Shown one piece after another: positions 24,801 through 39,124 of a DNA stretch of 64,000 nucleotides (within the stretch, counting starts at the first letter, position 1; each line of letters opens with the position of its first letter). Below the pieces are notes generated by a model that ran no database searches, had not been told where the DNA came from, and saw only the letters and a list, made by a program, of their open reading frames with translations. The position numbers were made by a program, and so were the translations under genes. Source of the DNA: Bemisia tabaci. Taxonomy: Eukaryota; Arthropoda; Insecta; Hemiptera; Aleyrodidae. The stretch lies in NCBI RefSeq assembly GCF_918797505.1, contig NC_092793.1:76691912-76755911 (forward strand), written 5' to 3'.

Positions 24801-27800
24801 CTTCTACTAAGACTATCTGTTTGGGCAGAAACAAAACACACGATGCCAAAAATTATAACAGTTATTCATCACTGCTTTCTTTCAGCATCAAACATTTTCA
24901 TTCGATTCCTATCTTTCCCTTAAGAGGTGGATAGTCCCTGATTTTTATTATTATTAATAGAGGTCAACATAATTACAGCAAGAAAAATAAAATAAAACGG
25001 AGGAGATAGATGAAGAGATAAGATTGATGAAAATTCCAAAATTTCTGTGCCTCTCCTGAATTCTTCCCAAGTTTGAGAGGAGAAAAAAAGAACAAGACTT
25101 TGGCATTTGAACCCTTCAGGCAGCCAAATTTATTATAAATCACTGTTGTTATTGTGAGAAGTACCTAAGTTCTTTGTGTTTTGCTGCTTGCAAAGAACCT
25201 TTTATCTCTATGACTGTTTTTTTACCAAAATTAACTTTTGCTTTACCTTTTCTACAGTTAGGTACACCACTCTCTTGGAATTTTAATCAAGATTCATTAA
25301 TGAAGGATACCTACTTAAAGAAATGATTCCTTAATTTAAAAACTATCACGAAAGCATTGAAATATAGAAAAGGATTCATTGGGGTTATGTCCCGACATTT
25401 TAATGGGGTTCGTAGAGTTACGACCAAATTTGTAATTTTTCAGTTTCCATGAAAAAGATTTCTGAGATTTTGAGCAACAGAAGTTTGTTCTCTATAGCAA
25501 TTAAAAGGGAAAAAGTGAACTGTTGCATAGTTAACACTTGCATTGAAGGCAGAGAAAATGAACCTAAGTAATGTCTTTAAAGTCGTTATTTGAAGCAAAG
25601 AGCTTATTTAGAGAGCCTCTCTATTGCCTCTCCTTGCACACTTGTTGTCTTCAATGTGACTGCAGGGCTAAAATCTTGATGAGGCTGCTATAATGTATTA
25701 TGGAGATGAAGTAGTTACTTCTGGTTTATAAACAGCTTTTAAAACAAATTTACCTTTTCCATAATTTAGACTATTTTTTTAATTGTCTAATTCAGGACCA
25801 AGTAAGATATTTTCCATTTTTTGCGGAGACTAAGGACAGACCAAATTAGGCTTTTCACCATCTTCATTTTGAAATTGAAATGAAAAGTCAGATTTCTAAA
25901 ACTATGACACCTTAAGCTCAGGGTTTCCAAAAATATATTCCAGATGCCCTTTAAAACGCTGAGTTCAGAATTTTTAAATTTCTTCATTCACAGTGACAAA
26001 TTCTCATTCTGAAACATTTACCTCAAGATTTCTTTAACCAAACACAGTCTACTCCTATGGTTTGGAGCAAAACTGTTGATTGTTAGAACTTTTGACTAAT
26101 TCTTTACGTTGAGTCAAAGCGGACTGTCAAGTTTAAAAACAAAGTGGTTTCAGCACAAAGAGAAAAGAGACACTGTTTGAAACCCCCATTTTTGATGACT
26201 TCACAGCTTTTTCAATAGATTTTTTGCTCACTAAAAAACCTAGTATGATATTATTCCACGTCTTAGACACAATTAAAAAAACTATAACTTTCTGAATGGT
26301 CAAGGACGCTAATTCGCATGACACTGATGAGGTTTCTGAGAGCTTTAAAAGGAACGAAACAAGTAAAGGATAGTTCACCTAGATCACCATTGACTAAAGG
26401 CATGACTGGCATGATTGGGGGAGGAGTAGGGGGTGGCGTCGGGGGAGGCGAGTCTCCACAACTGGAGCTGGTCACTGACGGAGATCTGCGGAATGTGACA
26501 TGGCGTGGAATAGGACCCGCTTTGCGCTTGCTCGGCGGAGGCCGTGTCGGGGCCACATTTTCGCTCGCTCCTCGCTTGGTTCCTCCCTTTGCTGGTGAGC
26601 TACCTCCGCCTCCGACTAGATCAATATCAGCTTCGTCCACCATCATCATCCGCTGTTGAAAAAAATTACATTGCTTGTAAATTTATGTTCAAGTGCTGCA
26701 CAGAAAGTAAAAGCTCCAAAAAATTTGGATTCCTGGTATCCTCATAAATTAAATGAAGAGTTGGGTAATAAATCAAATGTTAGGGTCGGGTTCGCACAAG
26801 AACTTAATACTTAAAGTTATTGTTATTCCGAAACTCACTTGAACGTTGTTTTGACGATAGGCGAGTGAGTTTTGTAATAATAATAACTTTAGTGGGTAAT
26901 AAATACCTGAATTTCAGCATCAAACAATGAAAGAAATAAGTGATCATACATAAAAATCAAATTTCAGGAAATAATGTTGTTCTCAGGGTTTTTTTATATC
27001 TTAGAGCCTCGGTTTTTGGCCTTGACCACTTGCCTGTTCTCTCCCTTTCTCTGTGCTACTCTGAGGCTACTTGTTGCTCTTTGATTTAAACATCAAACAA
27101 TGCAAAAAATATGTGGCCTTGCATAAGAATTAAATTTCAGGTAACATTGCTGTTTTTAAGATTTTTTTGTGAGACTGAGCAATTAAATTATAAACATATT
27201 TGTGGATACTTTGAAGTCCTCTGATGTATCAGTTGAAATAGAGTTTACCTTGTCGATTTTAAACGGATTTCCAAACATATGTTGTCTAACAGGCGTTGAT
27301 TCTACTTCACGCAGTTGAGGCTGCATCCTCTTCAAATACTCTTGATAGTTGCCCATTTGACTGACAGGCATACTGTGCACATGATCTAAAATATGAAATG
27401 GCTAAATTAAATTTGCTTACAGTCAGACAATAACTTATTAAAATTAAAAACAAGGTGGTTAGAAGAAAGAAAAAAAAAATTATTCACATTGACTTGAATT
27501 AATTTTTACTAATGATTAAGTATTTCGTACATTGGTCACAAAATATTATTTTAATGATGATAAACAAATATAGATGTGTTCACAGTCCTTAATTCTTTCA
27601 GTACAGAATTCCTTTTTAACAGAACTGGCACTGTTAGAAAAATTAAGGTTGCCCAACAGTACTCTATCTAGGTGGCAAATCGGTGGCAATCTCACTCCAC
27701 ATTAAATTCAAAAATTATATGTTGAGCAAACAAATCTTAAAACTATGCTCTGATGCTTTTTCTTCCTCATGCATTTTTAAATCTAAGGGCTTATACCTAC

Positions 27801-30800
27801 AACCAAAACTAAAGTATTATTCAGGGATATACTTTTACAAACGAAGTGATGACTTATTGTCAATATCTCCTTCTCCCTCTTTTATTTGCGATTCCACAGG
27901 TGTTCGGTTTGTGCAAACCAGCCTTGCCATTATCGAAACTGTGTTCTCAACAATTAAGACTCTAAACTGCAGAGTTTAAGGACTTTGAAGAGCTTTGACG
28001 AATATTTCTATCAAAAAAAAACTTGAAAATCAGGAAAAAATTCGAAATCCTGCCTGAGCTACTTGCAATCTTCAACTAGAACAACTAACAACTAAGGGTT
28101 CACACTCTTGCAAACCCACTCCAGGCAAAACTACAAAAAAAGATAAAATTCTGAATTATACAGTACCATCATCAATTAGTTTAGTCCTATTAAGCGCCGA
28201 CTGGAGGAAATTTGACCTCATGCGAAATACTTGGTCTAATAATGTTGGACGGGGGATATCAAATGGGTTTCGGTAACTCTGTCTACCAGCTCGTCTATTT
28301 TGCAATCGATTCCTGGAAACATTCACTACAAATCCTCCGAAATCATTGAGTTGATCTCGCATGGCGCTAAAATTATCTAAAAGGACAGACAAAGAATGAG
28401 GAATTAAAAAGAGAAGGAGAGGTAGAGTAATATATACATAAAGTGATATAGTTAGTAATATTTAAGTGCTGTACATACAACAGCACTTAAATATATTAAA
28501 TCGATATTTTTTATTTTATTTTTAGTTATTTTTTTTTCTCCTTCTCCTATGCTGTATATGAATCCTAGGGCAATTCCTCTTCTATTCTTTAGGCATCATT
28601 ATCTCCTTTGTTCCTTACTTATTATTCTACATTAATGACTTAAAAAAACTTCACTTAAATAGAGCAAAATTTACTTTTACATTAAAAGAAAATGGAAGCA
28701 CTAAAATTGTACGCTAGAGGGCAAAAGGCAGGATGAACTTTCAATTTAAATAATTTTTAACCACTCAAAAAAGGACCTGTTCCTTTGTATCTTTCCAGGT
28801 GGATTCATCTTGACATAATCCTTTTCACTTTTTCACTAAAGTATGAGAAAAGTTCCATATGAGCATAAATTTGAAACGTAAATCGTAAAGAAAGTTTGAC
28901 TCATTGAAAGAAGTCTCTTTATAAAAAAAGAATTTTTTTTAATCGAAAATGCAATGAAGTATTGTCAGAATATAAATTGGCTACAGGAAAAAAAAGTAAA
29001 GAATCAAAGTAGGACTTACCTAAAAGGGCAGGATGAGAGATTAAATCCCTCTTGAGATGTGACCTTTGCGTTACTCTGATACCCTCTAACGCTGGCCCAG
29101 CTATTGGTTTATTATTGGAAGACAAACGATTGCTAACATCATTACATAAACTGGAACACATAATCATAATACATGACTGTAAACTCATGACACATACATG
29201 TAGATAAACTTCCACTTGAAAAGATGAAGCTGTAGAGGGGTTACAAACCAAGCACAATAATACAAGTGGGCTACATTTTGCAATTAGGAACTACCATTTC
29301 CACCTGATTTTAGAAAAAACACATGTTTCATCAATTTCTTAATACATTTAGATGTTTTTATAGACACGCTAAATATGGTAGTTACTGACTGCAAAATGTC
29401 AAAGTTTCCTAATTACAAATTCATAAAGCGCTTTGCAGACACATAAAATAATTCCAAATTTCTTTTGAAAGGGGGAAATTCAGGGTCTCTGTGTTCAAAA
29501 AATTTAACTTCCTTTTCACCTGAAAACCAAAGACTGCTTGCGTCAAACTGAACACTGAACTTATTTTGCTGTCCTCCTACATAAAATACTTTTTTTTAGC
29601 ATCCTCATCCTCATTTTTTTTTAAAGTAAGTTTATGTGTTCTTGCCAAGAACCCACCTTCACTTATTTGCTAAACAATATGTCTGCTTATCAATTGTTAG
29701 TTTGCTCTTTGTTGATTTTGATTTTTCTTCAGTGGAAAATTGAAACTAATTTTAAAGTAGACAATAATCGCAAATCCTAGACTTGTGATTTGATTGAGGA
29801 AATTATTGATGTGTTCACTGCATTTAGCATGAAGATTTAATGAGATGACACCTCTAGTGATAATTCAATTCTAACCATTAATGGACTGCGTTAAACAGAA
29901 AGGAACCAAGCCACATCAGCTATTACCAAATTTAACAGGGGAATTTGATTGTTTACGAGAGAACGTTTGTGAGGATTCCTTTGGAAATTTTAAGGAATTT
30001 GCTTTGAAGCATGGAGAAGATTCATAGAAATTTGCACAAAAATCCGCACAACCGTCCTCATGTAAAAAATTGAATTGCCCGATTAAATTTGGCAATAGCT
30101 GATGTGGCTTGATTCCTCTCTGTTTAACGTGGTCCAAACAGTGGTCCTTTCAATGGACCTTCAATGGAGTTTCAACAAAGCTCCTCTCCCCATCAAGTAC
30201 AGGAGATAAGGAAAAATCCGCTTTTCAAGATTTTATGATCCGGTAAGTAACTCTAATTTTCCAATGGTGCCTTGCGATAGTAAACGAAGATAAGCAACTG
30301 GTATGTTTCACTGGAAAATGCCATAACTGCATCACTTTGACGAAAAATGTCTTTCATGCATTTCAGGACAAGGAAATGAGGTAAGGTGGGAAGGTTTTAG
30401 CTAAATAATATGGGGTGATTTTTATTTTAAAAATTACGAATTAATTGAGGAAAATAGAAATATTCATGAAAGATCTATAGGGCTCTTTGATGTACTAAAC
30501 ACACAAAAATTAACCAAAAACAGTATTTACGTTGAGAAAAGAATGGCCAACAACTTTTACTAAGAGAGTTAAATTACAAAATGGCTGTAAAACTGAGGAT
30601 ACAAAATAACTGCGAAGGCACTCACCGATCAAATTCAGTCTTGGCTTGATTTTTTAGTCTTTTGAGGTAGTTTAAAATTGAAAAACTAAGGGAATTTTCT
30701 GCCGAGTCTGGGATCAAACTCTGAGCTAGGGCCGGCGGTGCGCCCATCCTTGTCAAAGCACGACGTAGAGGCTGCAATGAAAAACAATGGAGGGTAGGTT

Positions 30801-33800
30801 AGGACCACAATATAGGGGTATCCCTAGAGATATGCAATTCAGTGATGAGCTTTTTGCAATATAGACATCAATTTCCAAGACGAAGGTTCCCAGTTGTACA
30901 ATTAGAGTAAGGATCAGCAAAACATTCAGGGTTAAATGGTGAAGTGTAACTATTACTCAATACCTCATACAAAACAATAGTTAAAAAGGACTTGGTGGTG
31001 AAATTTTTTCCAAATCAAAGAAAAATATGGGCATTGCGGCAAATTGCAAGATGTAGGTGACGCTAAGGAGTAAGATCTGAGTCAATCTTGAAAATGTGGG
31101 TAAACATTTCAATCCCTTGATTAATTTTGAGTTAAGGAAAAAAGCTTAGTAACACCCTCCCCCCCCCCCCCCCCCCAAGATGAAACAAAAAACAAAGGGA
31201 ATAAGAGCAGATAATAGAGGTACACGAACTTACAGCAGCATAGTAACAAGGCATAGAATTGATGTACTTCTGGAATGCTGTCCGCCATTCCGGAGTGTAT
31301 TTGAACCTATGGACTTTAAAAAGTTCATCTAACAACGGCAAAATGACAGGGTAGTTATACGGCATGACGAATAAATTGACACAGGACAAGTTTGTTGAGG
31401 ATTTGAGGTAACCAAATGGATGAGCAGCTTCACTATTTTTATGACTGGATGGTATGAAAACCTGGAAGGTGAGAGATATTTGATTAGCTGCAAAAATTTC
31501 ATTGTATTCAAACATGAGAAAAAAAACAAATAGAACATCATTATTATTGGCCTCTTTTTTATTCTGCTTTTCCATGTTCAAAACTTGGTGAATGATCGAT
31601 TCATCATATCTCTACTGACTAGATTTTGAAATAAAGTCATCATCAAATTTCAAAGTCATAGTTCCTAGGAGAACCCTTCACAATGCCAGCTGAATTTCTT
31701 TATCAAATAATAAAATGTCACTAGTATGATTTCTTACAACTTTCTAAGCAAAATGAGCCTGTCAAATCCAGCATTTTAACAATTGATTTTGAAAAAAATT
31801 AAATTAAAAGTTAAAGTTTTGACATTTTTACGATTGAATTATCATAGAGATACGGCACAGCCGCTATGCTGGATCTGCAAAGCCTTTCTTACTAAAGCAG
31901 TTGACATTACAGATGCTTAGCATTTGTCTCACCACAAGGGATCACAGATGAACTGATAAACATTCTAAATTTTGAGAAAGTGTGGAGAGGAAACGGAAGG
32001 AAAAAATAGTCCAAAACTCAGATTTTTCAAATAAAAATATTTAAAAATACTTTTCATTATAGGATATTATAATTTAGTGAATACTGCGTTATCTTTCTTT
32101 CAGCATCTTACGGCAAAACGCACATAAAAATATTTTCACGAACAACATTTCCAGATTGAAGGATTTGTTGCAGCTGATATGAAACTTTCATTTCTTCAAC
32201 GCCTTAATCAATTTTTCCAATTTTTTCCTCCATCTCAAAATAACCCATTATGGATGTAATTGAATGCTAAGAGATGATAAATAAAAAAGGGATTAAAATT
32301 TGAAAATACTCACTTGCCAACAAACAGTGGGCTGTTTACGGGCTAACATGTATTGAGTCAAGGGGCACGGCTCTAGCTCATACTTATCAAAAGGTAGATT
32401 TTCAATCACCATTGGCTCGTGACTTGTGCAAGTGAATTTCACATTCGGATGAGCTGAACGAGGTGGCTGGAAAAGAGAAAAAAAGCACATGGAAATTAAT
32501 TATTTTTGATGAGTTCATTTATCAGAGCCTCTACCTAAAAAATCTCATGCTCATTTTTATTTTTGTTTTTAAGAAATTATTATTTAGAGGTTCTTGACTC
32601 CTACAGCAATTTTCTCTGCATGCTTCCTCTTTAATTTAGGTTGGAACAGGATCCATGGTATTTGTACAAACACTAAGATATTTCATGGTGATACAAGAAA
32701 AAAACCATGGACTTGTTGAGACTTTCGAACAAATTTTCAAAGATTTCGAAAAAACTCTGAGGAGGCATTAATGAAAAACTTTAAAAGGGTTGCCACAGAA
32801 TTTTCCCTGAAATGGAATTATTTGACATTTTCCCTACAGATTGTGGTGGAATTCCCTGACAATTAAGAATATGAAGGATGCTTAAAAAGACATTAAAAAG
32901 GCAACCAATGACTCAACATTGCATGTTTGGTTCCACCAATGAAATTACAAAAAATTGGTGAAATTAAAAGTGAAAATAGAATAGTTTTCATTACCAGCGA
33001 GGAAGCAGTGGGGTCAGGCCAAAATGCCTCTGGTATTGGCCAGTATCCGACAGCAAACGCTTTCTGACCTGATCGAGGTACATAAATGAGCTTTCTGCAA
33101 CTGTGCCATGCTGTATTGTTCAATGTTACTCCTAAAGCTGGGGACATGTTAGTTCCATTGTTGCCTGGTCTAGCCTGGAAGAAAAAAAGATAATCATAGG
33201 AGAAACATAGCAACTTCCTAGATAAAAAGAGCCGGGAAAATTTACTAACAGTAAAAAATGTTACAGTTGGAAGGATTGGTTCAAAGGATACACAACAAAC
33301 GTTTTTGAACTTGTCAACCTTTCACAGTGAGCTGAATTTTACATCAACAACACATTCTGGCACATTTTTAGATTAGCAGTCAAGCTCTGAGTATTCAACT
33401 TGAGATTTGAATTTGAATTGCACGAAGTAGCAAAGATGAATACTTTTCGTAGTTTTAACACCTGCACCACTATTGTACAGTGAGAGACTCTGATTTCATG
33501 AAAAACTTGATGAATGAAAGTTTACTAAGAAACTTGTTCTGCATACATATTGAATCATAAGTTAGTGTCACACACTATCAATATATCATGGTCAGGTGTT
33601 GTGATTGGCTTATTAGATGACTTGAACCAATCACAGCACTTGACCTTGTTACATTGTTAGTAGAGTTTGATATTGTAAAAATAGGTAGCTATAAAAAATA
33701 ATAAACAAGCACTTGCTAAAAGTGCCGGTTTAACTTGGCTCATTCAATATTACACAAGTTTAATTATTGCAACGATCCAGTCAAACAATAAAAGTGATAC

Positions 33801-36800
33801 AAGAGCGGAGCAAAAATGAAGCAAGAAAGGATGTACTTACTCCATTTTGATTTATGTTGATTTTATCAGCGTGGTTAATTATATTGAGCCCGTCTTTACT
33901 GTCCCATTCCATCTCGATATCTCCATCTATATCTGGTTTTTCTGATTTGACTGAAAAGAAAGAGAGAAAAAACTGAGTAACTGATAGAGGTAGGACGCAA
34001 GAAACAATTTAATTTATAGGAGGATTGGGCAAAAACAGGACAAAAATTTGTCTAGATCTTAAAATTGCCAAATTTGGTTTAAGCTTTAGTGAGGCTTCTA
34101 AGAGACATCCTTCATTATTTGTTGTATGTAGTTTCCCATTTTTAGAGCATGGTAAAAAATTATAACAATGTGCAGCTTGGATACTTGAGATTTTTAAGAG
34201 GGCTAAATAGGAACCAATGATCTTCACCTTCCAGGCCGGCTTTTCCCAAATGAAGAAAGTAGAAAGAAGAGTCACATATTACGGCCCGGGTTAATATGTT
34301 GCCATCTGCGATAAGTAACTTCCATTTTACCAGCTTAGTTACAAAACAGCTTAAAACTTAAATACACTATCGAGAATGTAAATCTGAAGATAAAATAATT
34401 TACCAATTTTATAACAACTTACTTTCATTAGGTAAAGGCGGTGGATCAGGTCCCATCTTTTCAAAATTTATAACTACACCGCTTTGAACCTTGGCCACAA
34501 GACTGTCAATGCACTGCATGAGCATTCTATGCGAAGTGATGCAGTAAGACCGGCCCCCGGTCACCTCACACATTGCGTCGATTGGCGAGGAGTCACTGGG
34601 GACTAGTCCAGTGTCACGGTCCACAGCTGGGGTACCCGTAAGTCGTAAAACTAGAGAAAATAAGCGCTGGTCCCACCTGAATGGTTCTCGAGTCATCTCA
34701 GAGCCTGGAATCGGTGCATTCATTGGCAAAGTTATCTGAGAAAAGAGGGAACAAAAACGCCAGGTTAAAGCTCGACTGAAGAGATTTTAAAGGGTAATTT
34801 CACCTATACCAAGGGAGATGACATTTCTCAAAAATTGTACTTCGTAATTTTGTGTTCAGTAATTAGCCTGAAATATCAAATGCTCAATTCACTTTCTGGT
34901 TAATCTTCTGTTTGGAGAATTTGAATCTGCTGAGTCCAAATACTTACTATATTGAGTGGAAGAGATATCTGAATAAAAATGTAGGTAATTACTCACTTTC
35001 TTTAACTTTTCCCATGACCAAGTATTTTTACAAGTGGAAGAAATCACACTGGTAATAATATAAAAAGATGAAAAGGAAAATCTCTCCACATAAGTATAAG
35101 CTAAAAATTACTGGACATCCCATTTGAAGAAGTTCCTCAGAAACATAAAAGCATTCTAGCTCAAAATACATTTTACACCTTTTTGATGCACCATAAGAAA
35201 GGTCCCTCTCCAATTTGTTGCATGCTTGCAAAATCAGTCAAAAAACTAGTAGAGATCACTGATAATTCATTAAGCTACGATGGTGTACAGAACATATACA
35301 AAATTGCCACAGAACCCAAAAGATATTTGCCTTGGACTTATTTCAGTTTTTTTTTTTTTTTTGCAAATATGATCCAAGTCAAAGTTCATGATATTTAAGG
35401 GGCTTGGAAGACAATGCGCATAAGTGCAGTATAAGAAAAAATTGAGATATTAATGATTTCAACTGATACTAGTCTTAAAATATACTCTGTGAAAAATTCG
35501 CTTGCAAATTCCAATTATTGAACATTAAAAAGTCCGTTTGAACTTTCTCTTCGCAATGAGGATCCATGTAATTTCGAAACTCCAAACGCATGTTTCTCGA
35601 AATAGTAAAAACTGCTCTTATGCGCCTAGTCCTCCAAGCTCCTCATTTGATCTAAAAAATTGCCTTTCAGAAACATCGACTAAGAAATGAACGGATACAA
35701 AGGCAAACGTTGCTGCTTTTACTACTAGGCTAACCAGAATTGATGCTAATAGACTCCCTATCAAAGCATTACTCAGATGAACATCTCACCTCCTCTTGGA
35801 CGCCAGAAGAATTTGATAATTTACCACCGTCCGTGATTACGACAATTAAGGCCGGCTCTAAGAAGAAAGGACTTCGACCCTGGCCATAAGTATCGATGCC
35901 TGTTTGCATTCTATTTATGTTCAACACATCAAAGGCATGTCTTAAGGCAGCCCCCATTAGGGTCATATCACAGCATTGCAAATTCTTCAGCTCCGTCATG
36001 AATGTTGTCAGGTTTTCTTTCCACCCAGCCTGCAAAAAGTTACAACTGTAGGTTACACTACTGCATTCAACACTTCAAAGAATTCTTTGAGTGAGATTCA
36101 TATCATACTTTGTGATCTAGCTATAAAAAAAATTAACACAATTTAGCAGACAATTAATCATTCAAATAGACAAAATACAACAGTCAACTAGAAAAATGTT
36201 GAAATCTATCTTAGATCTAAAATTATCACTCGTTTAGATAAGTCACATGGCTAGTCTAATTCAGCTCTTAACTAGATCCCAGTTCTGTCTAGATCTGCTA
36301 GTTGTGGAATCAAGAACTTTTTGCTCCCCTGATTTTAGGCACTCTCCATGCACGAATCCGTGCATGGTTAATCAAATTTCCTGAACATGACTCATATTCG
36401 ACTTTCTTCATTCCACTTAAATAATTGACTCATTGCTGCATTTCGGCCTGCTTGCTTCAGGAAACTTTGAAGAATTTCAAATGCACGAAGCTCACATTAC
36501 TTAAATCAATTGAGTGAATAGGTAAGCATTTCCAGACTTGATTTTTTAGCCTTGCAACTTAAAAAATTCTACAACCATGTAAACAAAGAAAGAAAAGAAG
36601 TATTCTTACTTTGATATTGGCTGGTGGTTCTTCAAAGGTGAGTAACATATACCTGTCACCACGACTTTCTGGTGATCTCTGGCGAACCTGCAACAATCAT
36701 AGATAGGTACACTATTAATTATCATCTTCATAAGACTTCCTACTTAATATTAAAATTTCTGTTACACACCTACTCTATGGCATGACGACAGTGAAACTGC

Positions 36801-38141
36801 AAAAATGCGTATCACAATCAAGACCAATCCACACAGGTCAGTCATTCCCGAGGACGAGTTTTGGTACTCTACTGCGCAGTGGCGTAGTATTGAGTGCCTG
36901 CAATGTATTTCTTATGGGAGCACCCATTGTGACGTAGCATTGAGTGCTGCGAGTTAGGGCCGGGCGGGGGAGTGGATTTCAAAAAAGCTGCGCAATGACT
37001 GACCTGTGTGGATTGGTCTTGATCACAATAGCCTTGTTTCGAAATCTGCGCTCCTGGTTCATTTATTGAAAGGAGACCAAAACCAACATCATGACTTGAA
37101 GTTTTTACAGATATTCATCGCGGAGAGAAGAAAAATGGCTGAAATTTTTACAAAATGACATTGAACAAGCAGTTTTCCAGATGGAGGATAAAGTGTGGCT
37201 GGAAGTCTGCAAACCAAGATACATATTTCTGCAGTTTCACCATCAATGAGTAGCTTGAGAAGTGATGTTCTAACATTCCTGACAGACAAAGAATTAAAAG
37301 ACTAATCTTACAACAGAAGTATCTTTTGTTTGTATCTTCGGGTTCCCACGTAGCACAGCAACCTGTAAGGTCTCCTGGTAATGTTTTTCTTGAGTCAACA
37401 GATTACGATACGGCATGAATGTATAGCACAAGTTGAAAAATTTGGAGTTGTACATTATCGGAGTGGTATCCTTCGAAAAGAATTGAAATGTTATGTTTGA
37501 GTCTTTTCATTTCAAAATGGGGAAAAAAAGTCGGACCCACAGGGCTCAAGAGAGATAGCTGCATACCGGATCAACAGACAGTTGTTTCATCTTGGTATTT
37601 CTGCAATAAAATTACATTGAGTAATAAGAATGATAAGAGAAAATTGCTGGCGCAACACATACCACGGCCCCAAATGCGAGACCAGACAGATTTGGGTGGT
37701 GCTGCTTAATAGATTAAAGGAGGCCATAAGTACAGCTCTGCTGGCGAAAAAACAGAGAAGATCGAATGGCTTAATTGTCATATTACTCACATAAGGAACG
37801 GATGTGAGACGTTTCATCACAGGGGGGGTAAGGGAAGCAAATAGGTTAGGCAGGGATGCTTCAGCAGGAAAATTTTGGAAACACCGAGAAAATCTAGAGT
37901 GGAAGGAGTTAAGATCTCTGGAGAGAGATGATATGACTCCAAGAAGATGCGCTAGAGGAGCAAGAAAAATGGATATAATTGACGCGCTGTAAAATGACTG
38001 ATTAGGGGAAATAGGCCTACATACCTTGACAAACGTCTCAACTGCAGTTTTGGCGACATCCAGGAGAGTTGGGTGACCACTTGAAAAGGCTCTTTGATTC
38101 ATTGAAGCTGATGTATCAATTAAAAACACTATTATAGTCAT
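18802..38141 (-). CDS. IntS6: Integrator complex subunit 6, complete, 15 coding exons
   Basis: INTS6 is a subunit of the nuclear Integrator complex, which cleaves snRNA 3' ends and nascent transcripts at paused Pol II. In this family INTS6 helps recruit the PP2A phosphatase module. Exons from the start: 38141-38025, 36687-36610, 36029-35790, 34735-34423, 33950-33841, 33174-32995, 32466-32314, 31461-31234, 30771-30626, 29150-29020, 28376-28167, 27385-27249, 26652-26379, 24816-24442, 18992-18802. All borders are GT..AG and the phases join without a break to 960 residues (the human protein is near 890). Residues 1-~230 are a von Willebrand A domain with the MIDAS signature DTSAS (9-13) and ITDGG (130-134). 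LPFDKYELEP follows in exon 7, and RMRSN and QMGNYQEYLK in exons 11-12. Exons 13-14 encode a long Pro/Ser-rich linker. Exons 14-15 encode the conserved C-terminal helical domain (KEIKKPGR..., then RFKRQHLASVLDNHMQEIL). The start was chosen because MTIIVFLIDTSAS aligns to the family N terminus. Intron 14 is 5.4 kb. Confidence 0.95.
18993..24441 (-). other. INTS6 intron 14 (5.4 kb) with repeat fragments
   Basis: The donor is GTAAGT after 24442 and the acceptor is TTTTTTCAG before 18992. A copy of the GGACCACTAGACAAGGT repeat lies near 19975-20420 and a right-end fragment of it at 23248-23325. A 158-codon plus-strand frame (21465-21941) has no recognisable content. Confidence 0.7.
26918..27170. 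repeat. Local duplication in INTS6 intron 12
   Basis: A block of ~75 bp beginning CATCAAACAATG recurs 173 bp downstream (26918 and 27091), both with TTAAATTTCAGG/ATCAAATTTCAGG blocks. It looks like an old tandem duplication. Confidence 0.5.
28458..28494. repeat. Perfect 15-bp stem, 7-nt loop hairpin in INTS6 intron 10
   Basis: ATATTTAAGTGCTGT is followed by ACATACA and then the exact complement. It is too short for a canonical miRNA precursor. It might be a MITE remnant. Confidence 0.6.
29880..30138. repeat. MITE (GTTAAACAGAAAGGAACC family), copy 2, in INTS6 intron 9
   Basis: The TIRs GGACTGCGTTAAACAGAAAG and its complement match the copy at 12252-12508 over ~50 bp each. A 73-codon minus frame through it is the element's own biased sequence, not a gene. 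Confidence 0.8.
31149..31176. repeat. Poly(C) tract in INTS6 intron 8
   Basis: An almost unbroken run of C lies ~58 bp downstream of the exon 8 donor (in transcription direction). Its length is likely to be unreliable in sequencing. Confidence 0.6.
33590..33655. repeat. Inverted repeat in INTS6 intron 5
   Basis: GGTCAGGTGTTGTGATTGG is mirrored 20 bp later by CCAATCACAGCACTTGACC with few mismatches. This is a MITE-like hairpin. Confidence 0.5.
35395..35646. repeat. MITE (AGGGGCTTGGAGGACAA family), copy a, in INTS6 intron 3
   Basis: The left end AAGGGGCTTGGAAGACAA continues into GCGCATAAGTGCAGT. The right end is the complement, ACTGCTCTTATGCGCC..CCTCCAAGC.CCTC. Copies also lie at about 44703-45034 and 51439-51688. 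Confidence 0.75.
36819..37021. repeat. MITE with 8-bp duplication in INTS6 intron 1
   Basis: The arms CAAGACCAATCCACACAGGT and its complement (total ~30 bp each) are flanked by a perfect ATCACAAT octamer (36811-36818 and 37022-37029). The interior is more GC-rich than the intron. Confidence 0.85.
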
Positions 38142-39062
38142 TCTGAAACCCTAAGTGACGGAGGAATACATTTAAAAAAATAATTAAATCTAAAGCAATT
38201 CTATCGAGCGTCCCTGACATCTGCACATGTTGCGGCAAACCATCGCGGAGCGCTGTCGTTAATCGACTGCGGGGCGCGGAGGAAATGCGAACTTATGAAA
38301 ACCATCTGCAGCGCTACGCGCGGTAGGTACAAGAACTAATCGTCAAATACGCGCTTAATTTGAATCCATTAAAACTAAAAAACCGGCACCCATAAAAACT
38401 AAAAACTGGTAAATACGTTGCAACTTTTTGAGACAAGTCGGAGGTGCAGTTACACGAGCAATTTGGATTGTTAGATTTTAAAAATTTCGCTCACCCAATT
38501 ATTTCATTATTTTTTATTTATTTATTTTTTATTATTATTATATTATTTACATGCATCAACGGGGTATTCCATACCCCCCAGACCCCCCGCTGGGAGGTTT
38601 ATCCCCCCCTCCCCCTCCAGAACCTTATCCTACATACTCCACTGAAACTACGTATCTCGGTTTGCAACGTTAATGCAGACTCACTGTCATACTGTGATTT
38701 TTCTTCTCTGTGCGAAGAAAATTTTGTGAAAACGGAAAAACTTTCGCACGGGGGCTTCTCCATTTAACGAAGAAAGCCGTGTGCATGGGCAGCACTACTT
38801 GTACTTCCTATTTTTATAAGGGTTTACGACTTTACTATGTCTTAGAATCCATCATTCATTCTGAGTAACCTTTTATTCTTCGTATTTTTCAATTTTCCCA
38901 GAATTGAAACAAAATACCTATTCAGAATCGCAAAAAAAAAAATTTTAAAAACTTTAAAAAAAAAACCAAAAAAAAAAACCAAAAAAAAAAAAAAAAAAAA
39001 AAACACTAAGAAAAAGAAAAAGCGAAGAAGTGGAGATGTATGACAGCATTGATTAAATGAAT

Positions 39063-39124
<62 letters not shown>

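Noticed and set aside
26318..26659. Plus-strand frame opposite INTS6 exon 13
   Set aside because: Gly-rich shadow of the Pro-rich exon on the other strand.
37587..38024. Frame continuing after INTS6 exon 1
   Set aside because: The family sequence continues in exon 2 at 36687. The extension after the GTATGT donor has no similarity and is intron read-through.
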